From NCBI GenBank assembly GCA_019279435.1, contig JAAALK010000286.1, positions 33,417,712-33,481,711 on the forward strand: 64,000 nucleotides of DNA. Reading direction: 5' to 3'. The stretch comes from Zizania palustris. Lineage: Eukaryota; Streptophyta; Magnoliopsida; Poales; Poaceae. A program made the translations under genes and the position numbers. Under the pieces are notes generated by a model. It was not told the DNA's origin, did no database searches, and saw only the letters and a program-made list of their open reading frames with translations. Positions 11,940 through 22,345 of the stretch are shown here, piece after piece (the stretch's first letter is position 1; every line of letters starts with the position of its first letter).

Positions 11940-12720
11940 TTGTGTAGGATCGGGGACTGGAGGACGTATGGATCATGGACTTAGGATGTCTCGCCACATG
12001 ACGGGACATCGCAGATGGTTCTCCAGTCTCTCTCCCCCGAGCTCCAAGGAATACATCACCTTCGGGAACAGTGGTCAAGGGAAGGTACACAGTGTTGGCT
12101 CAATTCGTATCTCTGACCATTTCTCTTTGAAGAACGTTGCTTTGGTTGGAAATTTGAACTTCAATTTATTTCTATTTCGCAACTTCTTGAGGATGGTTTG
12201 GAGGTTCGTTTTAAGAAGGGCGGTTCTTCTGTGGTTGATTCTAGAGGGTCTTTGATTTGCCAGATCTTACCTTTTGGTAAGGTTTTTCGGATTGACTTCT
12301 CTAGTTCTTTTGGCCCTTCTCGCTGTTTGATTGCTGGATCCTCCTCTGAGCTCTGGAAGTGGCATAGGAGATTGGGTCATTTGAGTTTTTATCTGTTAGT
12401 CAGATTGAGCTCTATGGACCTCATCTGAGGATTGCCCAAGCTTAAGATGGAGAAGGATCTAGTTTTCCATCCCTATCGTCACGGGAAAATGGTTGCCGCT
12501 TTTCACTCACCTGTGACTCAGGTGATGACTTCGTACCCGGGAGAGCTATTACACATGGACACTGTCAGTCTAGCTCGGGTACGCTCAGTCGGTGGGAAGT
12601 GGTATATGCTTGTTATCGTTGACGATTTTTCTCGATTTTCGTGGGTTTTCTTCTTGGAGTCTAAGGATGAGACTTTTAATTTTGTTCATGACCTGATTTT
12701 GAAGCTGAAGAATGAGAACA
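11940..12720 (+). pseudogene. Element C protease and N-terminal integrase
   Basis: After an in-frame TAG (11947-11949) comes the protease start DRGLEDVWIMDLGC, whose D-S-G is now D-L-G, with a stop and frame changes through 11990-12260. The integrase zinc region HRRLGHLSF appears near 12363 and its core near 12540-12650 (LLHMDTVSLARV, YMLVIVDDFSRFSW). At about 12712-12722 the sequence jumps from KLKNEN to ARTMLDEHR, deleting the segment holding the second Asp and the Glu of the DDE triad. Confidence 0.8.
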
Positions 12721-13082
12721 ATGGCCAGGACGATGCTCGATGAGCACAGGACTCCTAGGCGCTTTTGGGCTGAAGCCATGAACACGGCTTGCTATCTGGC
12801 CAACCACATTTTTCTTAGAGCTTACCTAGGTAAGACTTCATATGAGTTGCGGTTTGGCAGACAGCCCAAGGTGAGCCACTTGCGAGCGTTTGGCTGCAAG
12901 TGCTTTGTGCTCAAGAAGGGAGGGCATTTGGACAAGTTTGAGTCTCGTTGCTGGGATGGAGTTTTTACTTGCTATGCTTTGCATTCTCGAGGCTTCCGTG
13001 TTTGGAACCTCGACTCCCAGCAGCTTGTCGAGACTTGCGAAGTTTCATTTGATGAGTCCTTGCCTTCTTTGACTCCTTTGGA
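12721..13082 (+). pseudogene. Element C C-terminal integrase and pre-RT remnant
   Basis: An open frame continues the integrase C-terminal part (FWAEAMNTACYLANHIFLRA, YELRFGRQPKVSHLRAFGCK) to FDESLPSLTPLEQ near 13082. There it joins the LTR middle through the shared word GAACAG. The homologous F protein continues for hundreds of residues into RT, so the loss is clear. Confidence 0.85.
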
Positions 13083-13388
13083 ACAGTAAGATTCCTCGTT
13101 TTACGTGCACTCATGTTAAATCTCTGTGATGTTTTATTTTCGTGAAGCTTGATTTGTCCATATTTTAATTGCTTTATTAATCTGCCTTTAAGCATTGTGT
13201 TGGTGTCTTTCTGTTTAGGACACCGGTCATTTTTAGGCTAGATCATTTTGGGCTCTGTTGATTTGGTTACCTTTCTTTGCTAAGTCTGTTGAGGAGCATT
13301 GGGTGTTGGGAGCAGGCCATTGATTCGAAAGAATTTTATAGGCGCCCATTCACCCCCCCCCCCTTTGGTCGTTACTTTCGGTCCTACA
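13083..13388 (+). repeat. Element C truncated 3' LTR
   Basis: This matches the last about 304 bp of the 5' LTR (8818-9121), with scattered differences and an expanded C run near 13352. About 1.9 kb of the LTR 5' part is missing. It ends GGTCCTACA followed by TAGTC. Confidence 0.9.
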
Positions 13389-14692
13389 TAGTCCAAATAT
13401 GAAGCTAGACAAAGACCACTTTCCCATGAACACCGTCGACCTCAACGAAAAGAAAGTGTTGTTTCGGCCAGAGCAAGCCGAGTCAACTAAAGGGAAAGCT
13501 GTCATTATTGGAGAATCACGTACACGCACACTCGTACCTAAGAACCCTAAAGTAGGAGTGTGGAAACGGAATGTTAGCTCGCCTCCTTCGTCTAGGGCTC
13601 GTAAGAAGCCAAAGGTGACATATCAGATGTTGTTAAACAAACACCAAAGAAAAGCTAAGGAAACAGCCCCCCATGCAAAAAGGCTAAGTCAAGCGAAGGG
13701 GCCAAAACAGTCGGAGGGTGGCTTTGGACCACAGTGGTCGAACCCTCCGCATGGTGGTTTCAGACCACAGTGGTTGAACCCTTCGCATGATGACTTCGGG
13801 ACCCTAGTGGCCGAACCCTCCGTATAGTGGCCTCGCATCCCAGTGGTCGAGCCACACATAGAACGAGTTCGGACCCTAATGGCCAAACCCAGCTCCACTC
13901 TGGACAAACCCTCCGGCGGGGGGCTTCGACCCGCACTGGCCGAATGTACCTCCGGCCTAGCAGGACCCCTTGCTGATATGGTCCGAGATACTGTCGACCT
14001 GGCCAAACCCCTCTCTGGGTATTCGGTTCGGCTCACAGTGGGAGAGGCCGCTGGAGCCACCGATGCCTCCGCCATACAATTGGGTGGGAACCCCGTGGGC
14101 TCTGTACATATCACAATCAGAGCACCCTCCGCAACATAACATTGTCCCTTGTTTTCCTTCGGAGTATTATAACTGGCAGGGACAAACAGACGCGGCAGAG
14201 GGAGGCATCGTCCACAAGCTGTCCGTAGTACCTCCGAACTGACTCGCACAGGACGAAGCCAAGGGAGATGAATGCGAAGAGGCAAAGGACAGGGAGTCTG
14301 AAGCTATCATAGTCAGAGTAGGGTCTCAGGAAGTCCCAATCCTGAATGCCCCTTCACCGAAACCTGACAGAGGTAAGTCCCCTACTCCATCCGAAGCCAG
14401 CGCCGGAGCCTGGTCCGATCGGCCAAACGAGGCCGGTTCGATTGGCAGGGTCCGCAGCGAAGGCCCCTCCGATTATGAAACATGCGGGGCTGACCTGGGT
14501 AATACCCCTTCGGCCAAAAATAACAGGAACAATGCGGTGGCGCCTGGTACCAAGCCACAACCATCTTGGGCACCTCTAGGTATGTCTAAATCACAGAAAA
14601 GGCGTCTGCAACACCTATGGGCACAGGAGATGCGCGAGAAGAAAGCCGAGGATTAGAGAAACGCCATCTTTGAGGAGATCTGCCCTCGGCCA
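13389..14692 (+). pseudogene. Element D gag-protease linker
   Basis: D resumes here: DPS joins PNMKLDKDHFPMNTVDLNEK across the C insertion. The part after about 13690 is a GC-rich low-complexity linker with 36-bp repeat units (separate entry) and Pro/Gly-rich translations, broken by stops near 13826, 14137 and 14655. No enzymatic domain is visible. Such variable linkers are common between gag and pol in Tat/Ogre elements. Confidence 0.65.
13717..13855 (+). repeat. 36-bp minisatellite in element D linker
   Basis: Units start at 13717, 13753, 13789 and about 13826. Each is built on GGTGGCTTTGGACCACAG then TGGTCGAACCCTCCGCAT. The encoded peptide repeats a GGFGPQWSNPPH-like unit; the fourth unit is partial. 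Confidence 0.75.
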
Positions 14693-15496
14693 ATGATGAG
14701 ACAAGTATGGAGGATCAAGCCAGTTGAGATAACCAACCTGGCTCCTAGTCTGAGCGACGACGACGATGACATGCTCGATGATGACTACTCGCCCATCTCC
14801 GAGGGACCCACACCTCAGGTGATGGACATCAACGTCGTCATGCTGCCCGCTGAGTTTTCCCTAACACAAGACGAGGCCGAGGTCGCTCAGTTGAACCTCG
14901 ACCCACGCAATGCTATTTTTGAGAAACCCGAGGATACGACTTGCCATCTAAAGCCCCTTTATGTCAGAGGACACACTGACGGGAAGTTGATCTCCCGGAT
15001 GCTTGTTGATAGTGGTGCCACTATTAACCTAATGCCTTACTCACTATTGAATAAAGTTGGTAGGGACGAGGAGGACCTAAAGAAAACTAACTAAATGCTC
15101 AACGGCTTCAACGGTGAGAGTTCCGAGGCTAAAGGCGTACTCTCCATGGAGCTAACAGTAGGCAACAAGACGTTGCCGACAACATTCTTTGTCGTCGATG
15201 TGCAAGGTAAATATAGTGTGCTGCTCGGGCGTGACTGGATTCACGCAAACTACTGCATTCCTTCTACGTTGCACCAATGCCTAATTCAGTGGGATGGTGA
15301 TGAGGTAGAGGTCATACGCGCAGATACTTCGGCCCAGGTAGCATTGGCCGATGTGTCCATTGACGCCATCCACAACAAAGTAGAATGTCTATCGGGTAGC
15401 GATCTTTCGGATTACGACTTTGTTAGCGTGTCCAGAGGACGTTTCGTACCAGTGTCTGCAAAGCCGGCTAGTGTAGCATGTCTATTTCTAAATTAG
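14693..15496 (+). pseudogene. Element D aspartic protease
   Basis: An acidic N-terminal stretch (SLSDDDDDMLDDDYSP) leads into MDINVVMLPAEF and then the protease. The active site is MLVDSGATINLMPYS near 15001-15045, with the intact D-S-G. A TAA at 15092-15094 separates it from the second half (MLNGFNGESSEAKGVL, VLLGRDWIHAN), which carries the typical LLGRDW motif. Apart from that single stop the domain looks complete. It would cut the Gag-Pol polyprotein in the virus-like particle. Confidence 0.85.
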
Positions 15497-17613
15497 TAGT
15501 CATTTCTAGCAAGAGTAATCTAGATTGGCTAAAGTCTCGTGTGGAGCAATATCGGTGTGCTAAAGACGGTATTGCCGAGGCCATCGAAGACTTTAGCGAT
15601 GTAGAGAAATTAGGACAAGGTTTTGCGTCGGCTGATCCTTTAGAGGAAATTGACATAGGCGATGGTAGCATCCTAGGGCCGACTTTTGTAAACCAACATT
15701 TACAGCCTGATGAAAAGGCCGAAGTAATAAAGCTACTTCGATCGTACATTGATTGTTTCGCATGGGAGTATAGCGAGATGCCCGGATTAAGCCGCAAGCT
15801 CGTGGAGCATCGGCTACCTATCAAATCCGGATTTAGGCCTTATAAACAACCTCCTCGTCGCTTCAATTCGGCCATCTATGACCAAGTTAAAGAAGTGGAG
15901 CGATTACTCAAGGCTGAGTTTATTAGGCCATGCAGGTATGCTGAATGGGTCGCTAACATCGTGCCTGTAGAAAAGAAGGGGAGCAGCAAAATACGAGTTT
16001 GTATTGATTTCAAGGATCTAAACAAGGCCACTCCGAAGGATGAGTATCCAATGCCAATAGCCAACATGCTAATCAACGATGCTTCAGGACACAAGGTACT
16101 AAGTTTTCTTGATGGCAATGCTGGTTATAATCAAGTTTTTATGGCCGAAGAGGACGTCTACAAGAAAGCCTTTTGATGCCCTGGTTTTGTTGGCTTGTTC
16201 GAGTGGGTTGTTATGAATTTTGGTTTAAAGAATGCTGGCGCTACATATCAACGTGCTATGAACTTGATCTTTCATGACTTGCTAGGAGTTATGCTAGAAG
16301 TATACATAGATGATGTTGTAGTCAAATTGAACGCTACAGGAAACCACTTAGCCGATTGGAGAGTTGCTTTTGATAGGATGCGACAGTATGGTTTGAAAAT
16401 GAACCCACTCAAATGTGCTTTTGGCGTGTCGGTGAGCAAGTTCTTAGGATTCATGATTCATGAGAGAGGTATAGAAATTGATCCTAAAAGGCTTGAGAAG
16501 ATTAGAAACTTTGCAGTGTCGACATGTAAGAAAAATGTGCAAAAATTACTAGGCAAGATGAATTATCTGCGTCGCTTTATATCTAACTTGTCTGGCAAGA
16601 TTGACGCCTTTGTCCCTATACTCCGTATGAAAAATCAAGCCGAGTTCACTTGGGGAGCAAGTCAGCAAAGCGCCTTTGAGAAAATTAAAGAGTGCTTATC
16701 ATCACCACCCGTGGTGAGAGCACCAAAAGCCGGAATTCCATTTCAGTTATACATTGCTGCCAAAGATAGCATGATAGGGGCCGTGCTAACCCAGGAGGTG
16801 GAAGGAAAAGAGTACATCATCACCTTCTTGAGCCGTCGTCTGCTGGACGCCGAAACCAGGTACGTGTTTGTGGAGCGTTTATGTTTATCACTTTACTACG
16901 CATGTACCAAATTACATCACTATCTTCTCCCTACTACATGTATTGTCGCTTGCCAAACCGATGTTATAAAATACATATTGCAAAAGCCGATTCTAAGTGG
17001 AAGAATCGGAAAATGGGCTTACGCTTCGATTGAGTATGATTTGGCCTATGAACCTCTAAGAGCTATGAAAGGTCAAATCGTCGCTAATTTTATAGTTGAT
17101 CACCACATAGATGTCAGTTGGAGTGACAATGTTGCTCTAATTGAGGTATTGCCATGGAAACTTTATTTTGATGGTTCAGCTTGTAAGAAAGGCCAAGGTA
17201 TCGGGATCGTCCTCACATCTCCTAATGGTTCACACTTTGAAACCTTAGCCCGTTTAGAATTTCCTTCTACTAATAACCAAGCTGAATACGAAGCCTTATT
17301 ACTAGGACTTGAATTGCTAGAATCTATAGGTGCTAAACATGTCCATGCATATGGTGATTCTTTGTTAGTAGTGCAACAAGTATCTAAGAGTGCTCAATGT
17401 TTTAATGGCTTTCTAAACAGTTACTTGGATAAATGTTTAGACATAATTGCTACTTTTGACGACTTCAAAATCTCTCACGTGTCAAGAGAAGACAATTCAA
17501 TTGCAAATGATTTGGCTCAGCAAACATCTAGCTATCAAGTAAGGAGAGGAAATTTTTCTGTACAAGAAAAGCCAATGTTTGGACTTACTACTGAAGCCAG
17601 AAGCTTCATGTAG
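15478..17613 (+). pseudogene. Element D reverse transcriptase, RNase H and archaeal-type RNase H
   Basis: RT begins about 15830 (FRPYKQPPRRFNSAIYDQVK) and runs through KIRVCIDFKDLNKATPKDEY and the catalytic YIDDVVV near 16303. A TGA at 16174-16176 (KKAF*CPGF), probably a decayed CGA, splits the frame, which is then open to 17613. Next come the Ty3-type RNase H (PKAGIPFQLYIAAKDSMIGA, TFLSRRLLDAETRY). A second RNase H follows from about 17158 (WKLYFDGSACKKGQGIGI, NNQAEYEALLLGLELL, YGDSLLVVQQ, HVSREDNSIANDLA). Acidic residues D, E, D and D are visible. The second domain is the hallmark of Tat elements. Confidence 0.9.
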
Positions 17614-17950
17614 GCGCGAGGTCTGTCAAACCCTATGGGTCGGACCCCTCTGGACACCAGAGGGTGTCATGTACCGGAGCCCTCACACCGGGACACTCCA
17701 TCCGCCGAAGGTCCTGGCATGCCGAAGCCCCTGCACCGAAGCCCGCTGGGCAGCGGAGGTCTTCGGGAACCAGAACCCTCTGGTGGAAGGCTTCGACCTG
17801 GTAGGCTCCGCATGGCCGATCATGCCAGTCTTCGACAGAAGTGGGAAAGTCCCGGGGGCATTCCGAGGTTAGAAGTCTAGACATCACTCTAGGAAAAGAG
17901 TCAGCAAACCCTCTGGATGTCCATAAGGGAGATTAGAGAATCCCAATCAT
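17614..17950 (+). other. Element D GC-rich linker between RNase H and integrase
   Basis: About 335 bp of GC-rich sequence with repeated CCGGAGCCCT and CCGAAG words and no recognisable domain. It resembles the gag-protease linker in composition and separates the second RNase H from integrase. Confidence 0.5.
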
Positions 17951-19187
17951 CCTGTATTTGAAAAATCCTAGTCAAAGGATTGACCGGAAAGTTCAGTGAC
18001 AAGAATTTAAATTTGTGTTGCTGGATGATGTACTATATCACCGAACTGTTGATGGAGTACTTTTAAAGTGTTTAGGCGATGAACAATTCCAGGTAGCTAC
18101 GAGAGAAGTCCATGAAGGGCTTTGTGGCACTCATTAGTCGGCCTAGAAAATGAGTTGGATGCTCAAAAGAGCATGTTTCTACTGGCTGACTATGACTGAG
18201 GATTGTTTTAGGTATTATAGATGGTGTGAAGCATGTCAAAAGTTTGGAAATATTCAGCTAGCTCCTGCTTCATTGCTTAACCCTATTATCAAGCCATGGC
18301 CGTTCTGAGGTTGGGGTTTAGACTTCATCGGCGATATTTAGCCTCCTTCTTCAAAAGGGCATCGGTTCGTGTTGATGGCGACGAACTACTTCCCCAAATG
18401 GACCGAAGCCGTGCCTCTCAAGAATATGACTCACAATAAGGTACTTGATTTTATCTTGAAGCACATTATACATAGATTTGGTATTCCCTGAACTCTCACT
18501 GATCAAGGTAGTTCATTTATTTCCAAAGAGGTGAGAGATTTTGCCGAACTTTATGGTATTAAGTTGGTAAACTCTTCACCATACTATGCTCAGGCCAATG
18601 GTCTGGCTGAGTCTAGTAATAAAACTGTGATTAAGCTCATTAAGAGGAAAATCAAAGAATTCCCTAAAAGGTGGCATGAAGTGCTTTCCGAGGCACCATG
18701 GGTTTGTAGAATTGCAAAGCACGATGCTATCAAAGTTAGTCCATATTAGTTGGTATATGGACAAGAAGTTGTTCTACCTGTAGAAGTAGATCTTGGCTCT
18801 TTAAGAGTTCTAAAGCAAGATGGCTTATCGGTCGATGAATATGAGACTCTTTTGAAGGATAATCTAGAAGAAGTGACCGATAAGAGGCTGAGAGCTTTAG
18901 AAGCTATAGAGATGGACAAGAGGAGAGTAGCTAAAGCCTAGAATAAGAAGGTGAAACCAAAATCGTTTCAAGTGGGCGACTTGGTTTTGAAGACGATTTT
19001 TCCCTTAGGCACTAAGAGCCCTAAATTTGGTAAATGGTCACCTAGTTGGGAAGGCCCTTTCAAAATAGCCGAAATCGCTCCCCGTAATGCATATGTGTTA
19101 GAATCTCTACAAGGAGAGCTATTTCGAAGAGCTTTGAATGACAAGTACTTGAAAAGGTATTTCCTTAGTGTGTGGAAAACGACTTGA
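17951..19187 (+). pseudogene. Element D integrase
   Basis: An HHCC zinc region is visible (HEGLCGTH, then RWCEACQKFGN near 18215-18250). The core follows with DFIGDI near 18320, LTDQGSSFISKEVRDF near 18498 and GLAESSNKTVIKLIKRK near 18600, giving D, D and E. The C-terminal part includes VKPKSFQVGDLVLKTIFP and WEGPFKIAEIAPRNAYVL, ending at the TGA at 19185. Stops near 18135, 18148, 18306, 18339, 18490, 18747 and 18939 inactivate it. The longest open part is 18531-18749. Confidence 0.85.
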
Positions 19188-19256
19188 AAGTGTCGAAAGG
19201 CCGATATGAGAGGTATCGTCTTTAGCCCATTATGCTTTTAGTTCACTTAGTTCACT

Positions 19257-19268
19257 AAAAGGCAAGGG
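19257..19268 (+). other. Element D polypurine tract
   Basis: AAAAGGCAAGGG lies six bases upstream of the 3' LTR, the usual place for the plus-strand primer. A few pyrimidines interrupt the nearby tract. Confidence 0.6.
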
Positions 19269-19274
19269 TGCATG

Positions 19275-20617
19275 TGTTGATAGCAAAAAATGGCATTAAA
19301 TGGTTAAGATTGTCAAAATATCAATTTTGGTAATTTGGGCAAAAAATACACATGTCTTGGATCGGGCCGAAGGCCCATTGAAGCTATGGGCTTCAGAAGC
19401 TTCCAGCAGGCCTGCTAGCTTCAGCCCGAAGGCCTTCGGAGGCCTGCCTCGCCGAAGCTTCGGCCCAAGAAGCAGGCTTCGGCGGGCCTGGCCGAAGGCC
19501 CACTTCGGGCTGAATTCCAGAGATAGAGTTTGAGTCTAATTCTGGCTAATTTTATCCCTGCGCATAATTAGGCTGAATCTTAACAGATTAATCTTAGAGA
19601 TTAGAAGACTAGCCCCTATGAATATAGGGGTGAGGCCAGTTCATTAACCCCTCCAACACAAATCAACACAAAGCCCTAGCTTTGAACCGTACCTTTACTT
19701 TTACCTTTACTTTTCTGCAACCTTCGTGGGTTTGCCTGGAAGCTCTCCGTCGGCTACTTCGGAATAGTGGTAATCCTTGTTACTTCACTTGTGAAGTATC
19801 CTTTAATCTACGTAATAGATTGCTATCGCCTTGTTACTTCGCTTGTGAAGTATCCGCTAATCCGCGTAACAGATTGCTACCTTCGCTCTCTAGTGCAACA
19901 CTCAGCAGAATTCTCTCCCTAGGCCAAATTGGCACTTGATTTCTGTTCTGTTTGTAGGTTTTCACATTGGGAGCTACTTCACCGGAGGTGTCCAGAGCTA
20001 GGAGGCTAGTTTCGGAGGCTGACAGAGCACCCTTCGGCCAGAATACTGCTCCGACTACCCATGCTGGACCGTCACGCTGTTGTCGGTTTGACCGAGTCCC
20101 GCACGCCAGCATGCTTCGCAACAGGTTTCGTCATGACAGGCTTCGCCATGGTTGTACCCCACGTTAGACGAAGTCACGATAGTGCATTGCGTTCGAGCTA
20201 TTTTATCGTGTTAGAGACTTCACGCCGAACCCCGCTGTTCAGAGGTGATTGTCGCGTCGAGATCTGTTCAGAGCCTGCCTTCGACTAGATTAGTCCGAAC
20301 GACGAAGGCACCCTTCGGCGGGACCCTTTGCATCAGACATCGAAGGTACCCTTTGACGATACTCTTCACACTATACACTTCGAATCAATCAGGCTCCGCT
20401 CAGCTTGCTGATTTATTCTGTTTAATATATATTTTTTGGCTAATTGGATTATTTCTATGTGATCTGATTACCTGGTGACTCCACCCCCTTGCCACTGTCG
20501 AGGGTAGTCGGAATGGGACGTCAGTGTTGTGTTACGCTTAGGCTTGTCCCTAAGTATCTGCATACTTTTGGATCGTCGAACTGACCCAAGTGCGGGGGCA
20601 CGTTTTTTGTGTCAATA
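19275..20617 (+). repeat. Element D 3' LTR
   Basis: This 1343-bp copy is homologous to 3736-5092, from TGTTGATAGC to GTGTCAATA (terminal CA decayed to TA). The TATA box is changed to CCTATGAATATAGG. It is followed by the CATAG target copy at 20618-20622. Confidence 0.92.
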
Positions 20618-22345
20618 CATAGCTTGCTCATTAACCCTAAGGTTCGACCTGTTCGCTAGGGGCTCCACAAGTTGTCAACTGAAAGAGCATGCATCACTAA
20701 AGTTGAGGTAGAAAAGTTGCTAAGAGATGGAATCATTAGGGAGGTGGCCCACACAGAGTGGTTGGCTAACCCTGTCTTCGTCAAGAAAAAGGACTCTGGC
20801 AAATGGCACATGTGCATTGACTTCACATCTCTGAATAAAGCATTCCCACGAGACCCCTACCCCATGCCCCGCATTGATCAACTTATTGACTCTATGACTG
20901 GTTCTAAGCTCCTGAGTTTCCTTGATGCATTCTCTGGTTACCATCAAATCTGGCAGAAACGTGAAAACGAAGCCAAGACAAGCTTTATAACCCCTTCCAA
21001 AATATTCTATTACGTGCGAATGCCCTTCGTCTTGAGAAATGCCGGGGCAACTTTTTCACATCTTATTGCTAAAGCTCTAGGTCACTAGATAGGCCGAAAT
21101 GTCGAAGCCTATATGGATGACATTGTAATAAAGAGTGCTTTAAAGCACCAACATAGTCTAGACTTAGCAGAAACTTTTGAGAACCTCCGAGCATGTGGAG
21201 TCCGCCTCAATCCTGAAAAATGTATTTTCGGAGATCAATCAGGAAAGTTTCTAGGGTACTTAGTTTCGAGCAGAGGAATCGAAGATAGCCCGACGCAGAT
21301 AAGTGCACTGCAAAGGATGGCTCCGCCTGAAAATTTGAAGCAAGTCCAGAAGCTGGCCAGACACCTCGTAGCTCTCAGCATATTCCTGGCCAGATTAGCG
21401 AAGTGAAGCCTCCCAATTTTCAAAGCCTTAAAAGGGTCTGAAAGTTTAAATTGGATGTCAGAGTGCTAGAAAAGCTTCGACAAAATCAAGGACTACCTTG
21501 GGAATTTATCAACGCTTATTGTTCCCCTTGCAGAGGAAACTCTCCTCCTTTATCTTGCAGCAACAGGCTCCGCAGTCAGCGCAGTGCTTGTCAGAGAGAT
21601 AGAGCTCAATGGAAAACTGGTGCAGAACCTAGTATACTTCGTTTCATAAGCCTTGTCCAAAGCAAAAACACGATACTCTGAGCTCGAGAAATTTGCATAT
21701 GCTTTGGTAATGGCCTCACGGAAGCTAAGGCATTACTTTTTAGCACACAATATAATTGTCCCTACATCGTATCCCCTTGGCGATATGATCTAGAGCAAAG
21801 ACTCCATGGGGACAATTGGCAAATGGGCTATCGAGCTAGCCCCCTTCGGCATTTCCTTCACCGCAAGAACAGCCATTAAGAGTCAAATTGTGGCTGACTT
21901 TGTTGTAGAATGGACTCCATCCGTAGTTTGGGCTCCAAAAAAATCATGCGAAGGAGTGTGGACATTATACTCCGATGGAGCATTTCAAGCATCCGGAGTT
22001 GGTGCCGGAGCCGTGAAAATTTCTCCTTCAGGGCAGAAAGCAATGTACTCTGCAAGGCTCAACTTTAAGTCCACTAATAATATTGCAGAGTACGAAGGAA
22101 TCCTGCTTGGCCTCCGCAAAGCAGGCGCACTTGGTGCCACTCAGGTTATAATCAAAACAGACTCTCAGGTCATTGCAGGGCATGTTGACAAAAGCTTCCA
22201 AGCTCGGCATCGACATCTTGCGAAGTACTTAGAAGAAATCCGCAAGACGGAGGCAATGTTCAAAGGAATTTCCGTCCAGAGCATCCCTCGAGCAGATAAT
22301 CAGCTTGCAGACATCTTGGCGAAGGCTGTTGTCAGAGTATTGGAT
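20618..22345 (+). pseudogene. Element E reverse transcriptase and two RNase H domains
   Basis: E resumes after D. RT includes REVAHTEWLANPVFVKKKDS, WHMCIDFTSLNKAFPRDPYP and FLDAFSGYHQI, with the catalytic YMDDIVI near 21110. The first RNase H is broken by frameshifts over 21400-21800 (LYLAATGSAVSAVLVREIE, YSELEKFAYALVMASRKLRH). The archaeal-type second RNase H lies about 21955-22320 (WTLYSDGAFQASGVGAGAVK, NNIAEYEGILLGLRKA, KTDSQVIAGHV, PRADNQLADILAKA), with D, E, D and D present. Stops at about 20663, 21086 and 21404 and several frameshifts inactivate it. Positions 21806-22735 are open. Confidence 0.88.

Larger units (their letters stand above)
6872..13388 (+). mobile_element. Element C: Ty1/copia Maximus/SIRE-type, internally deleted
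   Basis: C has a full 5' LTR (6872-9121), a copia Met-tRNA-type primer binding site, gag with a coiled-coil C-terminal half, protease and part of integrase. It then jumps directly into the last 300 bp of the 3' LTR (13083-13388). RT, RNase H, the polypurine tract and most of the 3' LTR are gone. TAGTC flanks both ends, so the deletion happened after insertion or the element integrated already deleted. It is the innermost member of the G-E-D-C nest. Confidence 0.92.
3736..20617 (+). mobile_element. Element D: Ty3/gypsy Tat/Ogre-type LTR retrotransposon, interrupted by C
   Basis: LTRs lie at 3736-5092 and 19275-20617, both beginning TGTTGATAGC, and CATAG flanks the whole. Without element C the element is about 10.4 kb. 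The order is gag, a long repetitive linker, protease, RT, RNase H, a second archaeal-type RNase H, a GC-rich linker and integrase, then a polypurine tract and LTR. Dual RNase H marks the Tat lineage. Stops in gag, protease, RT and integrase show it is inactive, but long frames survive (for example 16195-17613), so it is younger than its host E. Confidence 0.92.
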
